Shown one piece after another: positions 1 through 5,170 of a stretch of DNA of 5,170 nucleotides. The position numbers and the translations under genes are program-made. A model generated the notes under the pieces. It searched no databases and was not told the DNA's origin. It saw only the letters and a program-made list of their open reading frames with translations. The DNA comes from a bacterium (lineage in GTDB: Bacteria > Chloroflexota > Dormibacteria > Aeolococcales > Aeolococcaceae): the NCBI GenBank assembly GCA_021850405.1, contig JAJZMA010000178.1, positions 1 through 5,170 of the forward strand, read 5' to 3'. Within the stretch, counting starts at the first letter, position 1. Each line of letters starts with the position of its first letter.

Positions 1-1385
1 CTGGCCGCAACGAGAGTGACGACCAGACTTTCCGTGCCACCATGAAAAAGGCGGTCCACTCCTATAGCCGGATCGGATTCCATGAGGCAACCTGGGCCGA
101 TTTTGAGCAGGGACTGTGCTATGAGCAGGTCGATCCAGACCTTCCCACTGCCATGGATACCCTGAGAGAGCGACTCGAGCAGATTGACCAGAAACGGGGC
201 ACAAAAGGCAACTACCTCTTCTATCTGGCCGTGCCTCCAAGTGGCTTTGGGCCGCTCTCTGAAATGCTGGGCAAGGCGGGCCTTGCCCAGGCTCCAGGGA
301 AGATCCGCAGGCTAATCGTCGAAAAGCCGCTTGGCCACAACCTGGCAAGTGCACGGGCGCTGAATGAGAGGCTGCATGAAGCCTTCGACGAAGACCAGAT
401 ATTCCGGATCGACCATTACCTGGGCAAGGAGACCGTTCAGAATCTGATGGTCTTTAGATTTGCCAACGGAATTTTCGAGCCCATCTGGAACCGCCAGTAC
501 ATAGACCACGTGCAGATAACAGTGGCTGAATCGATAGGTATCGAGGGCCGTGGTGCCTACTATGAGGAATCTGGGGCGCTGCGGGACATAGTCCAGAACC
601 ACATCATGCAGCTGGTCGCGATAATCGGCATGGAAGCCCCCAGCAACTTCGCCTCGGAAACTGTTCGCGACGAAAAGGTAAAGCTGCTGCGTGCCGTGCG
701 CCCGATCCACCCAGATGATGTGCTGAACCATACCGTGCGGGGACAGTATGCAGAAGGAACCGTAAATGGAGAGTACGTCCCGGGCTACCGTTCTGAATCT
801 GGGGTAAACCCACTTTCCTTGCGAGAAACCTTCGTTGCCATGAAGCTGGACATTGACAACTGGCGCTGGGCGGACACCCCTTTCTACCTGCGCGCAGGAA
901 AGCGCATGCCCAAAAGGGCGACCGAAGTGGCTATCCAGTTCCGCAGGGTCCCCCACTCTCCCTTCAGCGGCCATTCCCTCACTCCAAGTGGAGTCCTTCC
1001 GCCCAACGCAATCGATCCAGACGTTCTCACAATACATATCCAGCCGGACGAAGGGATAACCCTCTCAATAAACGCCAAAGTTCCAGGTCGCAGTACGACC
1101 ATACGGACTGTCAACATGGACTTTGCCTATGGGTCTGCCTTCAGCACCCAGTCCCCCGATGCATACGAGCGCCTGTTACTGGATTGCATGCTGGGTGACG
1201 CGACCCTTTTTGCCCGGGAAGATGAGGTCGAAGAGGCGTGGCGCTTCTGCACCGCTATTCTGGATGGATGGAGGGCACATCCCCCAGACAAGGTTATGAC
1301 CCCAAACTACGCTGCCGGGAGCTGGGGAGCAGACGAAGCATTCCAGTTCATAGAAAGGGATGGCAGGCAGTGGCACCGCATGTAG
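1..1385 (+). CDS. zwf: Glucose-6-phosphate dehydrogenase, 5' end cut by window edge
   Basis: Cytoplasmic enzyme that oxidises glucose 6-phosphate to 6-phosphogluconolactone with NADP+ (or NAD+), the entry step of the oxidative pentose phosphate pathway. The reading frame is open from base 3 to the TAG at 1383-1385, about 460 codons. The family is usually about 490-515 residues, so roughly 40-50 N-terminal residues, including the GxxGDLA nucleotide-binding loop, lie outside the window. The ATG at 42 is not the start: it has no Shine-Dalgarno sequence, and the codons before it (NESDDQTFRAT) match the family's pre-helix region. Visible signatures are EKPLG (from 321), the active-site motif RIDHYLGKE (405-431), and the VQNH segment (591-602) whose His is the expected catalytic base. 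The C-terminal half keeps the family blocks RAGKRMP and LLLDCMLGD. No frameshift is seen. It is followed closely by pgl, which uses its product. Confidence 0.96.
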   Translation, partial: GRNESDDQTFRATMKKAVHSYSRIGFHEATWADFEQGLCYEQVDPDLPTAMDTLRERLEQIDQKRGTKGNYLFYLAVPPSGFGPLSEMLGKAGLAQAPGKIRRLIVEKPLGHNLASARALNERLHEAFDEDQIFRIDHYLGKETVQNLMVFRFANGIFEPIWNRQYIDHVQITVAESIGIEGRGAYYEESGALRDIVQNHIMQLVAIIGMEAPSNFASETVRDEKVKLLRAVRPIHPDDVLNHTVRGQYAEGTVNGEYVPGYRSESGVNPLSLRETFVAMKLDIDNWRWADTPFYLRAGKRMPKRATEVAIQFRRVPHSPFSGHSLTPSGVLPPNAIDPDVLTIHIQPDEGITLSINAKVPGRSTTIRTVNMDFAYGSAFSTQSPDAYERLLLDCMLGDATLFAREDEVEEAWRFCTAILDGWRAHPPDKVMTPNYAAGSWGADEAFQFIERDGRQWHRM

Positions 1386-1403
1386 CCTGGCAGTCCAGAT
1401 GGT

Positions 1404-1410
1404 AGGAGGG
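1404..1410 (+). promoter_or_regulatory. Ribosome binding site of pgl
   Basis: AGGAGGG lies 7 nt before the ATG at 1418, inside the 32-nt gap after the zwf stop. It fixes the pgl start. The gap has no room for a separate promoter and terminator pair, which supports co-transcription with zwf. Confidence 0.85.
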
Positions 1411-1417
1411 AGCGGCG

Positions 1418-2197
1418 ATGGCAAACCTGGTGATTGAAAACGGCACCACTCCGCTACGCGGCCGGCTGGTGCTAAACGATGATGCCCAGACACTGGCAGT
1501 CGAAGCTGCGGCCTGGATTGCCCAGCGCGCAGCGGAAGCCATAGCCACCCGGAGCAGCTTCAGCATTGCGCTCTCCGGGGGGAGTACGCCCAAGCTGCTT
1601 TACAGCTGTCTTGCGGCGAGCCCCTATCTGGAGGGAATTGCCTGGGACCGGTGGAAGATCTTTTTCGGCGATGAGCGGGCCTGTCAACCAGATGACCCCA
1701 AAAGCAACTTCAGGATGGCTACAGAGAGCCTGCTCGGCAAGGTGCCTATCCCAGCGCGCAACATTTTCAGGATGCGGGGCGAGGCCCCGGACCTGGGACA
1801 TGCAGCTGCAGAATATGCAGCGATCCTTGAGGACGAGCTTCCGCATGTCGGGTCTACGCCACCAAGGCTGGATCTGGTGCTGCTGGGGCTTGGGGAGAAT
1901 GGCCACACCGCCTCACTCTTCCCCGGTACCGATGCCCTGCTGGTGACTGACCGCTGGGTAGCAGTTGGCCTTGCCGATTACGAGCCACACCAGCGACTGA
2001 CGCTTACACTTCCGGCGATAAATGCGGCCAGGGATGTCGCCTTCCTGGTTGCTGGACCAGAGAAGGCAAATGCTATCGCAAACGTAGCAGCGGGTTCAGT
2101 CCCGGCATCGCGCGTTGAGCCTGAGACGGGGCGACTGACCTGGTTTCTGGATACCGCCGCAGCTAGCGGTCTGCCTGAGCTGTCCTCGGCAGAATAG
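1418..2197 (+). CDS. pgl: 6-phosphogluconolactonase
   Basis: Cytoplasmic lactonase that hydrolyses 6-phosphogluconolactone, the zwf product, to 6-phosphogluconate. The 259-residue length is normal for the NagB/DevB-type sugar-phosphate family. Motifs in order: the phosphate-binding loop SGGSTP (residues 53-58), the W..W.IFFGDER block (76-87) followed by DD..SN, and the most diagnostic motif GLGENGHTASLFPG (157-170), which contains the active-site His. Near the C-terminus, LTWFLD is typical of the family. The ATG at 1418 has an excellent ribosome binding site, and the protein begins at the usual distance before the first conserved block. The glycolytic relative NagB is a possible confusion, but the GENGHTASLFPG wording and the zwf neighbour argue for Pgl. 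opcA, which lies between or beside these genes in many actinobacteria and cyanobacteria, is absent here. Confidence 0.95.
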   Translation: MANLVIENGTTPLRGRLVLNDDAQTLAVEAAAWIAQRAAEAIATRSSFSIALSGGSTPKLLYSCLAASPYLEGIAWDRWKIFFGDERACQPDDPKSNFRMATESLLGKVPIPARNIFRMRGEAPDLGHAAAEYAAILEDELPHVGSTPPRLDLVLLGLGENGHTASLFPGTDALLVTDRWVAVGLADYEPHQRLTLTLPAINAARDVAFLVAGPEKANAIANVAAGSVPASRVEPETGRLTWFLDTAAASGLPELSSAE

Positions 2198-2392
2198 AGG
2201 AACCCCTGCCCATCCTTCATCTCTACAGGTTGGATATCGCTGCCGCAAGTTGCCCCTTGCGTGCGACCTCCTGGCTCCCTCAACGGAAAGGGGCAAGGCA
2301 TGCTGGCCTGCGGGACTGTCCCCATGACGACAGGCATGCTCTCGACCTCAAACTGACAGCCTCACCATGAAACCTCCATCACCGCCGTGGCT
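2198..2392 (+). other. Non-coding stretch after pgl with alternative hairpins
   Basis: I see no gene in this first half of the 404-nt gap between pgl and the surface-protein gene. The only structure worth naming is 2244-2296. CGCAAG (2244-2249) can pair with CTTGCG (2256-2261) across a 6-nt loop. Alternatively TTGCCCCTT (2250-2258) can pair perfectly with AAGGGGCAA (2288-2296) across a 29-nt loop. The two folds exclude each other. Further on are a GGGAC-T-GTCCC palindrome (2312-2322) and a CTGTC/GACAG stem (2316-2332). One of these may end the zwf-pgl transcript, but none has a T-run behind it, so I do not call an intrinsic terminator. Short repeats like these also arise by chance. Confidence 0.4.
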
Positions 2393-2421
2393 TTGCCTTA
2401 CATGGTGCAGATCGCTATACT
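2393..2421 (+). promoter_or_regulatory. Probable housekeeping sigma promoter of the surface-protein gene
   Basis: TTGCCT (2393-2398) and TATACT (2416-2421) are separated by exactly 17 bp, a good match to the TTGACA/TATAAT consensus. They lie at the edge of a short AT-rich island (about 2412-2443) in otherwise GC-rich sequence. The predicted start is near 2428, giving a leader of about 170 nt. A perfect TATAAT at 2433-2438 is a second possible -10 box, but it has no recognisable -35 at the right distance. The match is by eye only. Confidence 0.55.
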
Positions 2422-2427
2422 TATAGC
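2414..2427. promoter_or_regulatory. Dyad over the -10 box, possible operator
   Basis: GCTATA (2414-2419), CT, TATAGC (2422-2427) is a perfect inverted repeat with 6-bp arms that contains the whole predicted -10 box. TATAG (2422-2426) pairs again with CTATA (2432-2436), so the dyad arm is used twice. A protein bound here would block RNA polymerase. AT-rich promoters easily produce such symmetry by chance, and no regulator gene is in the window. Confidence 0.25.
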
Positions 2428-2601
2428 AAATCTATAATATATTGGAGGTAGCAAGTAGTCCGTCCAATGTCCGTCGTCCCTTGCTAGTGTTTACCGGCGA
2501 GGGGATCAGAAACCAAAACCTGACCCAAATGTGATGGAAGAAGGTACGCAACCCCAAGGTGGCTCTGGGGTACCTGTTCTGTTCAGTAATGAGGAGGAAC
2601 T
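2428..2601 (+). promoter_or_regulatory. Long, potentially structured 5' leader of the surface-protein gene
   Basis: If the promoter is right, about 170 nt are transcribed before the GTG start without encoding a protein. Three successive stems are possible. TAGCAAG (2449-2455) pairs with CTTGCTA (2480-2486). GGG-a-TCAG (2502-2509) pairs with CTGACCC (2520-2526) around an A-rich 10-nt loop. AGGTAC (2542-2547) pairs with GTACCT (2570-2575) around an inner CCCA/TGGG stem (2553-2556 with 2566-2569); an alternative ACCCCA/TGGGGT stem (2551-2556 with 2566-2571) competes with it. The last stem ends 16 nt before the ribosome binding site, a place where folding could affect translation. I do not recognise a known riboswitch class. 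Confidence 0.35.
2592..2597 (+). promoter_or_regulatory. Ribosome binding site deciding the GTG start at 2602
   Basis: AGGAGG is 4 nt before GTG (2602-2604), slightly close but strong. A TGA in the same frame at 2590-2592 rules out any earlier start, and later candidates would remove the charged start of the signal peptide. Confidence 0.75.
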
Positions 2602-3474
2602 GTGGCAATAAACCTACGGACTATAACGGCGCTGTCGGGCGTTGCGGTTTTGCTGGCTGGAGTCCAGACAACCGCGCTTGCCCATGGGAACAGTGGCAGC
2701 GGCTCCGGCGGTGGAAACAACAACAGGGGGGACGCCTGGGTTGACAATGTCGGTCAGCCTGCTGGCTCCGGACATGAGATGGATCCGCACCTTAGCTGCA
2801 CCAACATAAACCTGTGGGGCAGTGATATGGCCGACCCGAGCGGCAGCTACACGATCTATTCATGGCCCGCATCCGGAAAGAAGACTCTTGCCTACAGCAG
2901 CACCTGGAGCTACACGGCTGCCAGCGGTGACTATGTGATGAGCGTGATCAATGTACAGACCCTTGTACAGAATGCCATCACTGCGGGGGCCGCTCCTGTC
3001 AACGGTGAAGGCTACCACTTCAAGCTTGATCTGGCCCAGGACCCGCAAAAACACAAGACCTTCTGGGTCAACTGCCCAGCACCCACACCTACACCTACAC
3101 CTACACCTACACCTACACCTACACCTACACCTACACCTACACCTACACCTACACCTACACCTACACCTACACCTACACCTACACCTACACCTACACCTAC
3201 ACCTACACCCACACCCACACCCACGCCTACGCCTACGCCTACGCCTACGCCTACGCCTACGCCTACACCCACTGGTGGAGTCCTTGGCATCACAACGACG
3301 CCTACTACTCCTTCACCAAAGCCCACCTCAACGCCGGGGCTGGGTGGTGGAGTGCTTGGAATCTCTACCAGCACACCTTCGACCGGTGCGGCCCTACCCT
3401 TTGGTCTGGCTGCCCTCCTGCTGGGAGGTGGAGCCAGCCTGATAGCTGCACGCAGAAGAATGGCGCGCAAGTAA
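2602..3474 (+). CDS. Exported surface protein with (Pro-Thr)32 stalk and sortase-like tail
   Basis: 290 residues, function unknown, probably displayed outside the cell. Residues 1-27 form a signal peptide (one Arg, hydrophobic core, ALA|H cleavage site). Residues 28-45 are a Gly/Ser/Asn linker. Residues about 46-160 look like one folded domain with two cysteines (66 and 158) that could form a disulphide. It has the wording EMDPHLSC near its start and [20 protein letters not shown] at its end, which I recall from uncharacterised secreted proteins of actinobacteria and related phyla but cannot confirm. Residues 161-224 are a perfect PT stalk. Residues 225-262 hold two GGVLGI boxes (225-230, 249-254) and TPSTG (258-262). 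A hydrophobic segment (265-283) and the tail RRRMARK follow. TPSTG plus hydrophobic plus basic tail is the layout of a sortase sorting signal, but the usual LPxTG leucine is missing, so a plain membrane anchor is the alternative. It has its own promoter and lies tail to tail with Tad-pilus-like genes. Confidence 0.85.
   Translation: MAINLRTITALSGVAVLLAGVQTTALAHGNSGSGSGGGNNNRGDAWVDNVGQPAGSGHEMDPHLSCTNINLWGSDMADPSGSYTIYSWPASGKKTLAYSSTWSYTAASGDYVMSVINVQTLVQNAITAGAAPVNGEGYHFKLDLAQDPQKHKTFWVNCPAPTPTPTPTPTPTPTPTPTPTPTPTPTPTPTPTPTPTPTPTPTPTPTPTPTPTPTPTPTPTPTPTGGVLGITTTPTTPSPKPTSTPGLGGGVLGISTSTPSTGAALPFGLAALLLGGGASLIAARRRMARK
3082..3273 (+). repeat. Hexanucleotide coding repeat, 32 Pro-Thr units in three synonymous blocks
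   Basis: 192 nt of uninterrupted Pro-Thr codons within the surface-protein gene. After an initial CCC there are 20 identical ACACCT units (3085-3204), 3 ACACCC units (3205-3222), 7 ACGCCT units (3223-3264), then ACACCC and ACT. The unit length is a multiple of three, so gain or loss of units changes stalk length without a frameshift. The sharp change of synonymous codon between blocks suggests successive local expansions. The coding strand of the first two blocks contains no G. The true copy number may differ from this assembly, because short-read assembly can collapse such arrays. Confidence 0.97.
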
Positions 3475-3506
3475 TCCAGCTCCACAGGGAATAAAATTCA
3501 AAGCAC

Positions 3507-3549
3507 AGCAAAGGGGAGATGGCGATCCAGAATCGCCATCTCCCCTGCT
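3507..3549. terminator. Perfect 14-bp hairpin between convergent genes, probable two-way terminator
   Basis: GGGGAGATGGCGAT (3513-3526) pairs perfectly with 3532-3545 around the 5-nt loop CCAGA. AGCA (3507-3510) and TGCT (3546-3549) extend the stem past a 2-nt bulge. It starts 38 nt after the surface-protein stop and lies downstream of the leftward TadG-like gene too. Neither side has a long T-run: TGCTATTTAACT follows on the + strand and, read leftward, TTGCTGTGCTTTGAATTTTAT follows on the - strand. Termination may therefore depend on stem strength; mRNA 3'-end protection is another role. Confidence 0.7.
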
Positions 3550-3695
3550 ATTTAACTCTCAAGAGCGCGCTCCCACACTGCACCCGCAGTACGGCTCGCC
3601 ATCCTTCGCCCCGGGTTCTGTGCAGCGGTCCTGAATGAACTGGCAAGTCCACAATACCCCGAGCACTGCACCTGGGCCAGCAACCAGCAGAAGCT
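3550..3695. other. Short intergenic space after the hairpin, no gene seen
   Basis: This lies between the terminator-like hairpin and the stop codon of the leftward gene. It contains a 10-bp palindrome GAGCGCGCTC (3563-3572) and a small ACTGC-ACCC-GCAGT hairpin (3577-3590), both within chance expectation. I see no start codon with a ribosome binding site, no tRNA-like fold and no T-run. Confidence 0.5.
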
Positions 3696-4766
3696 TTAGC
3701 CGTTGATCAGGGCAATCTGGGTGGGATCAGTAGAGGGATAAGTGCAAGTACTTGTGCATACCGTATTTTCTGCCGAAAACGGAATGACCCCAACCCCGAC
3801 CACTGTTCCAATCCAGCTGCTGCTGGCACCATTACCTACAGGGGCTTGTACCGTCATCTCTACAAAGCCAGATAGCGTAAGGCCCAAGTTGGTGCCGGCA
3901 GACCCAGAGCCGGAAATGACATCAGCGACTGGAAAGACGATAGGTGTTCCAGATAAAGCAGCTGCCTGCAGCACTGAAAGATCGGATGTACCTATTGCAT
4001 TTCCACCCTCGCTAGTAACCCCATTGGTGGTGCCGATGGTGACTGAGCCGTTGTGCCAGTGCAGGTATCCCTTGAAGTCATTGGAGGTAAGCTGCATCCC
4101 TGGCCCGCAGAGGGAAGTAGAGATATAAGTGCTGGACCGCAACACCTCGGTGTCTCCCACGGCCAGAGGAGGCTGGTTCGTCATCTGGCAATCCAGATAC
4201 CAGGCAATAAAGGGGGCGAGATTGGCCTCCTGGACCACGTTTACCTGTTGTACAACTGCAGTCCCATTGGATGCCTCTGCCACATTGTTTATGCCCAGCG
4301 CCCCCATGAAAAACGTGGGATGAGTATTGGCCGGAGTCACACTTATCCCTGTTGCAAGCGGAGAGGTCGGCGGATACAGCGGTGCTGTGGATGAGCAGAT
4401 GCTGACACCCAGAGAAGTGCCGTCGGAATTCGTAAAGTACGCAGCAAAAGAACCCACATTGGTGCTGCCGGGCCCTGCCGCAGCCACCGATGCCTCTATG
4501 GCACTACAGATCTGGGCCGTAGTATATGGTTCTGCCGTGGGCGGGTTGGCCCCCAGAGCCTTCAGATCAGCAGTCAGCAGTACGTCACCTGACTCGGCTG
4601 CTGTGTCTGCAACCTCCTGGAGTGTACGGCTATGGATATAACCAGTCCCGCCATCGACGACAAGGCCAACCATGCCCACCAGGACCACGGCCATAAGCGC
4701 AAAGAGGACAGCAACCTGCCCTCGCTCTCCGCTTCCCTCACTCCTGCTGGCTCCCGCACCATTCAT
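3696..4766 (-). CDS. TadG-like protein (TadE/TadG-type anchor, large exported domain)
   Basis: 356 residues. Residues 1-15 are a short polar cytoplasmic start. RGQVAVLFAL begins a single membrane segment (about 18-37), followed by VDGGTGYIHSRTLQEVADTAAESGD (split here as VDGGTGY, 37-43, and SRTLQEVADTAAESGD, 46-61). That block, D.G..Y..R..LQ..AD.AA..G, is the hallmark of the TadE/TadG-like Flp pilus assembly family. TadG proteins are thought to anchor or help assemble the Flp pilus at the cell envelope. The remaining 300 residues are exported, rich in Ser/Thr/Gly, with six cysteines (87, 124, 193, 220, 337, 341) that may form disulphides. No von Willebrand A metal site (DxSxS) is seen, although some TadG proteins have one. 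ATG 4766 has AAGGGAG 6 nt upstream. The gene follows a TadE-like gene end (5017) on the same strand, which supports a Tad locus. The family call rests on the N-terminal 60 residues; the exported part is not assigned. Confidence 0.8.
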   Translation of the reverse strand: MNGAGASRSEGSGERGQVAVLFALMAVVLVGMVGLVVDGGTGYIHSRTLQEVADTAAESGDVLLTADLKALGANPPTAEPYTTAQICSAIEASVAAAGPGSTNVGSFAAYFTNSDGTSLGVSICSSTAPLYPPTSPLATGISVTPANTHPTFFMGALGINNVAEASNGTAVVQQVNVVQEANLAPFIAWYLDCQMTNQPPLAVGDTEVLRSSTYISTSLCGPGMQLTSNDFKGYLHWHNGSVTIGTTNGVTSEGGNAIGTSDLSVLQAAALSGTPIVFPVADVISGSGSAGTNLGLTLSGFVEMTVQAPVGNGASSSWIGTVVGVGVIPFSAENTVCTSTCTYPSTDPTQIALING

Positions 4767-5016
4767 GGAATGCTCCCTTGTGGCGGATCTTGCCTGCCTA
4801 AAGTCTGTGGCTTCCGTACGCTCCAGACCCTTGCCTTGCGATCATACATCCAGCTGCACCAGATCACACTGGAATCTCACGTCAGATGGCTATGCCGATT
4901 TCCCCTTCAGTCTACCCCCACCGGGCTGGCCAGATCTTGCAAACTTATGACAAAGCCGTCGCAAAACCGTCAGGATCCCAGGGACTACACGCACTCCTGT
5001 AGAAAAGTCAAAAAGG
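4767..5016 (-). other. 250-nt gap between the two Tad-like genes
   Basis: I see no supported gene on either strand. Open frames here either lack a ribosome binding site or have compositions unlike a protein. On the minus strand two weak promoter guesses exist. One is TTGACT (5011-5006) with TGTAGT (4989-4984), spacing 16. The other is TATGAT (4846-4841) with a poor -35 (GTGTGA, 4869-4864) 17 bp upstream. Either would give the TadG-like gene its own transcript. No strong hairpin or T-run terminator for the upstream gene is visible; the T-rich stretch CCTTTTTGACTTTTC directly follows its stop without a stem before it. Confidence 0.4.
4773..4779 (-). promoter_or_regulatory. Ribosome binding site of the TadG-like gene
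   Basis: Read on the minus strand, AAGGGAG lies 6 nt before the ATG at 4766-4764. It supports this start, which leaves 15 residues before the membrane segment, as is usual in the family. Confidence 0.65.
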
Positions 5017-5170
5017 TCAGGAGAGATACTGCACGGATGTCTGGGAAATGGTAATAGATCCCATCGCGCTAAAAATGTCTACCGGATTGAACGGATACTG
5101 CACCTGGACTGAGCAGTATTCAAGCCCACTAGGGCTGTAGCTGTCAGTGACCGTAACGGTAGCTCCTCCA
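5017..5170 (-). CDS. C-terminal end of a TadE-like minor pilin, rest outside window
   Basis: Reading leftward from the window edge, the frame starting at 5169 is open for 50 codons and ends with TGA at 5019-5017. The peptide contains GGATVTVTDS, then YCSVQVQYPFNPV, and ends SITISQTSVQYLS. Alternating V/T strands followed by V.V.Y.F.P and a short loop leading into a final SITI..TSV strand is the typical end of TadE-like (pseudopilin) proteins, which form minor parts or assembly factors of the Flp pilus. The position just upstream of a TadG-like gene on the same strand fits, since these genes usually sit side by side. The start, membrane helix and processing site lie beyond base 5170, so the family call rests on a short tail plus context. 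Confidence 0.65.
   Translation of the reverse strand, partial: GGATVTVTDSYSPSGLEYCSVQVQYPFNPVDIFSAMGSITISQTSVQYLS

Noticed and set aside
312..1037. 241-codon open frame on the minus strand inside zwf
   Set aside because: It lies antisense to a clearly functional gene, has no recognisable protein features and is explained by the GC-rich codon use of zwf.
2296..2340. Direct repeat AGGCATGCT (2296-2304 and 2332-2340) as possible target duplication
   Set aside because: Nine-base repeats are expected many times by chance in 5 kb, and no inserted element lies between them.
2500..2580. Possible GEMM (cyclic di-GMP) riboswitch, because of GGTACGCAA after AAAACC
   Set aside because: Only a fragment resembles the consensus. 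The GNRA-capped first stem, the tetraloop receptor and the second-stem wording are not there. A covariance-model search would settle it.
2559..2744. 61-codon open frame overlapping the start of the surface-protein gene
   Set aside because: It is in another frame over the signal peptide, has no ribosome binding site, and its internal ATG at 2589 overlaps the ribosome binding site of the real gene.
3081..3273. Telomere-like or minisatellite insertion, since the minus strand reads as AGGTGT repeats
   Set aside because: The array is in frame with a complete surface protein and codes a common stalk type; nothing suggests a telomere or mobile origin.
2951..3485. Long open frames in other frames and on the minus strand across the PT repeat (His-Leu and Gly-Val repeats)
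   Set aside because: The hexanucleotide repeat contains no stop codon in any frame, so these frames are a by-product. They lack ribosome binding sites, and only the Pro-Thr frame has a signal peptide and an anchor.
4632..5054. 140-codon and 92-codon open frames on the plus strand over the start of the TadG-like gene and the gap
   Set aside because: They run antisense to the conserved TadE/TadG-type N-terminus, have no ribosome binding site and no recognisable protein features.
3665..5107. ACTGCACCTGG present near 3665 and again near 5097
   Set aside because: An 11-base match in 5 kb is within chance, and the second copy is coding sequence of the TadE-like gene.

Overview
The window is ordinary, GC-rich bacterial chromosome that holds two well-known pathway genes followed by a cell-surface region. 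I see no phage, transposon, CRISPR array, rRNA or tRNA. The organism is probably a GC-rich, single-membrane-type bacterium (Chloroflexota or Dormibacterota-like, or an actinobacterium). The reasons are an exported protein with a long Pro-Thr stalk and a sortase-like C-terminal tail, Tad-type pilus genes, strong AGGAGG-type ribosome binding sites and a zwf-pgl pair without opcA. This placement is an inference and could be wrong at phylum level.

Left part (1-2197, + strand): the 3' nine-tenths of zwf (glucose-6-phosphate dehydrogenase, cut by the window edge) is followed after 32 nt by a complete pgl (6-phosphogluconolactonase). These are the first two steps of the oxidative pentose phosphate pathway, which makes NADPH, and they almost certainly form one operon.

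Middle (2198-3474, + strand): a 404-nt non-coding stretch carries potential hairpins just after pgl, then an AT-rich promoter-like island with a dyad over its -10 box, then a leader of about 170 nt with several possible stems. It leads to a GTG-started gene for an exported 290-aa surface protein: signal peptide, a domain of about 130 residues with two cysteines, a perfect (Pro-Thr)32 stalk encoded by a 192-nt hexanucleotide repeat, two Gly-Gly-Val-Leu-Gly-Ile boxes, and a TPSTG + hydrophobic + RRR tail resembling a sortase anchor. A perfect 14-bp hairpin follows and separates it from the convergent genes.

Right part (3696-5170, - strand): a complete TadG-like gene (TadE/TadG-type N-terminal membrane anchor with a large exported domain) and, upstream of it and running off the window, the last 50 codons of what looks like a TadE-like minor pilin. 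The two are separated by an unusually long 250-nt gap. The right half therefore appears to be the end of a Tad (Flp pilus) locus meeting a wall-anchored-protein gene tail to tail.

I found no convincing undescribed system. The best leads are the block-structured PT repeat in the surface protein, its long structured leader, and the gap between the two Tad-like genes.
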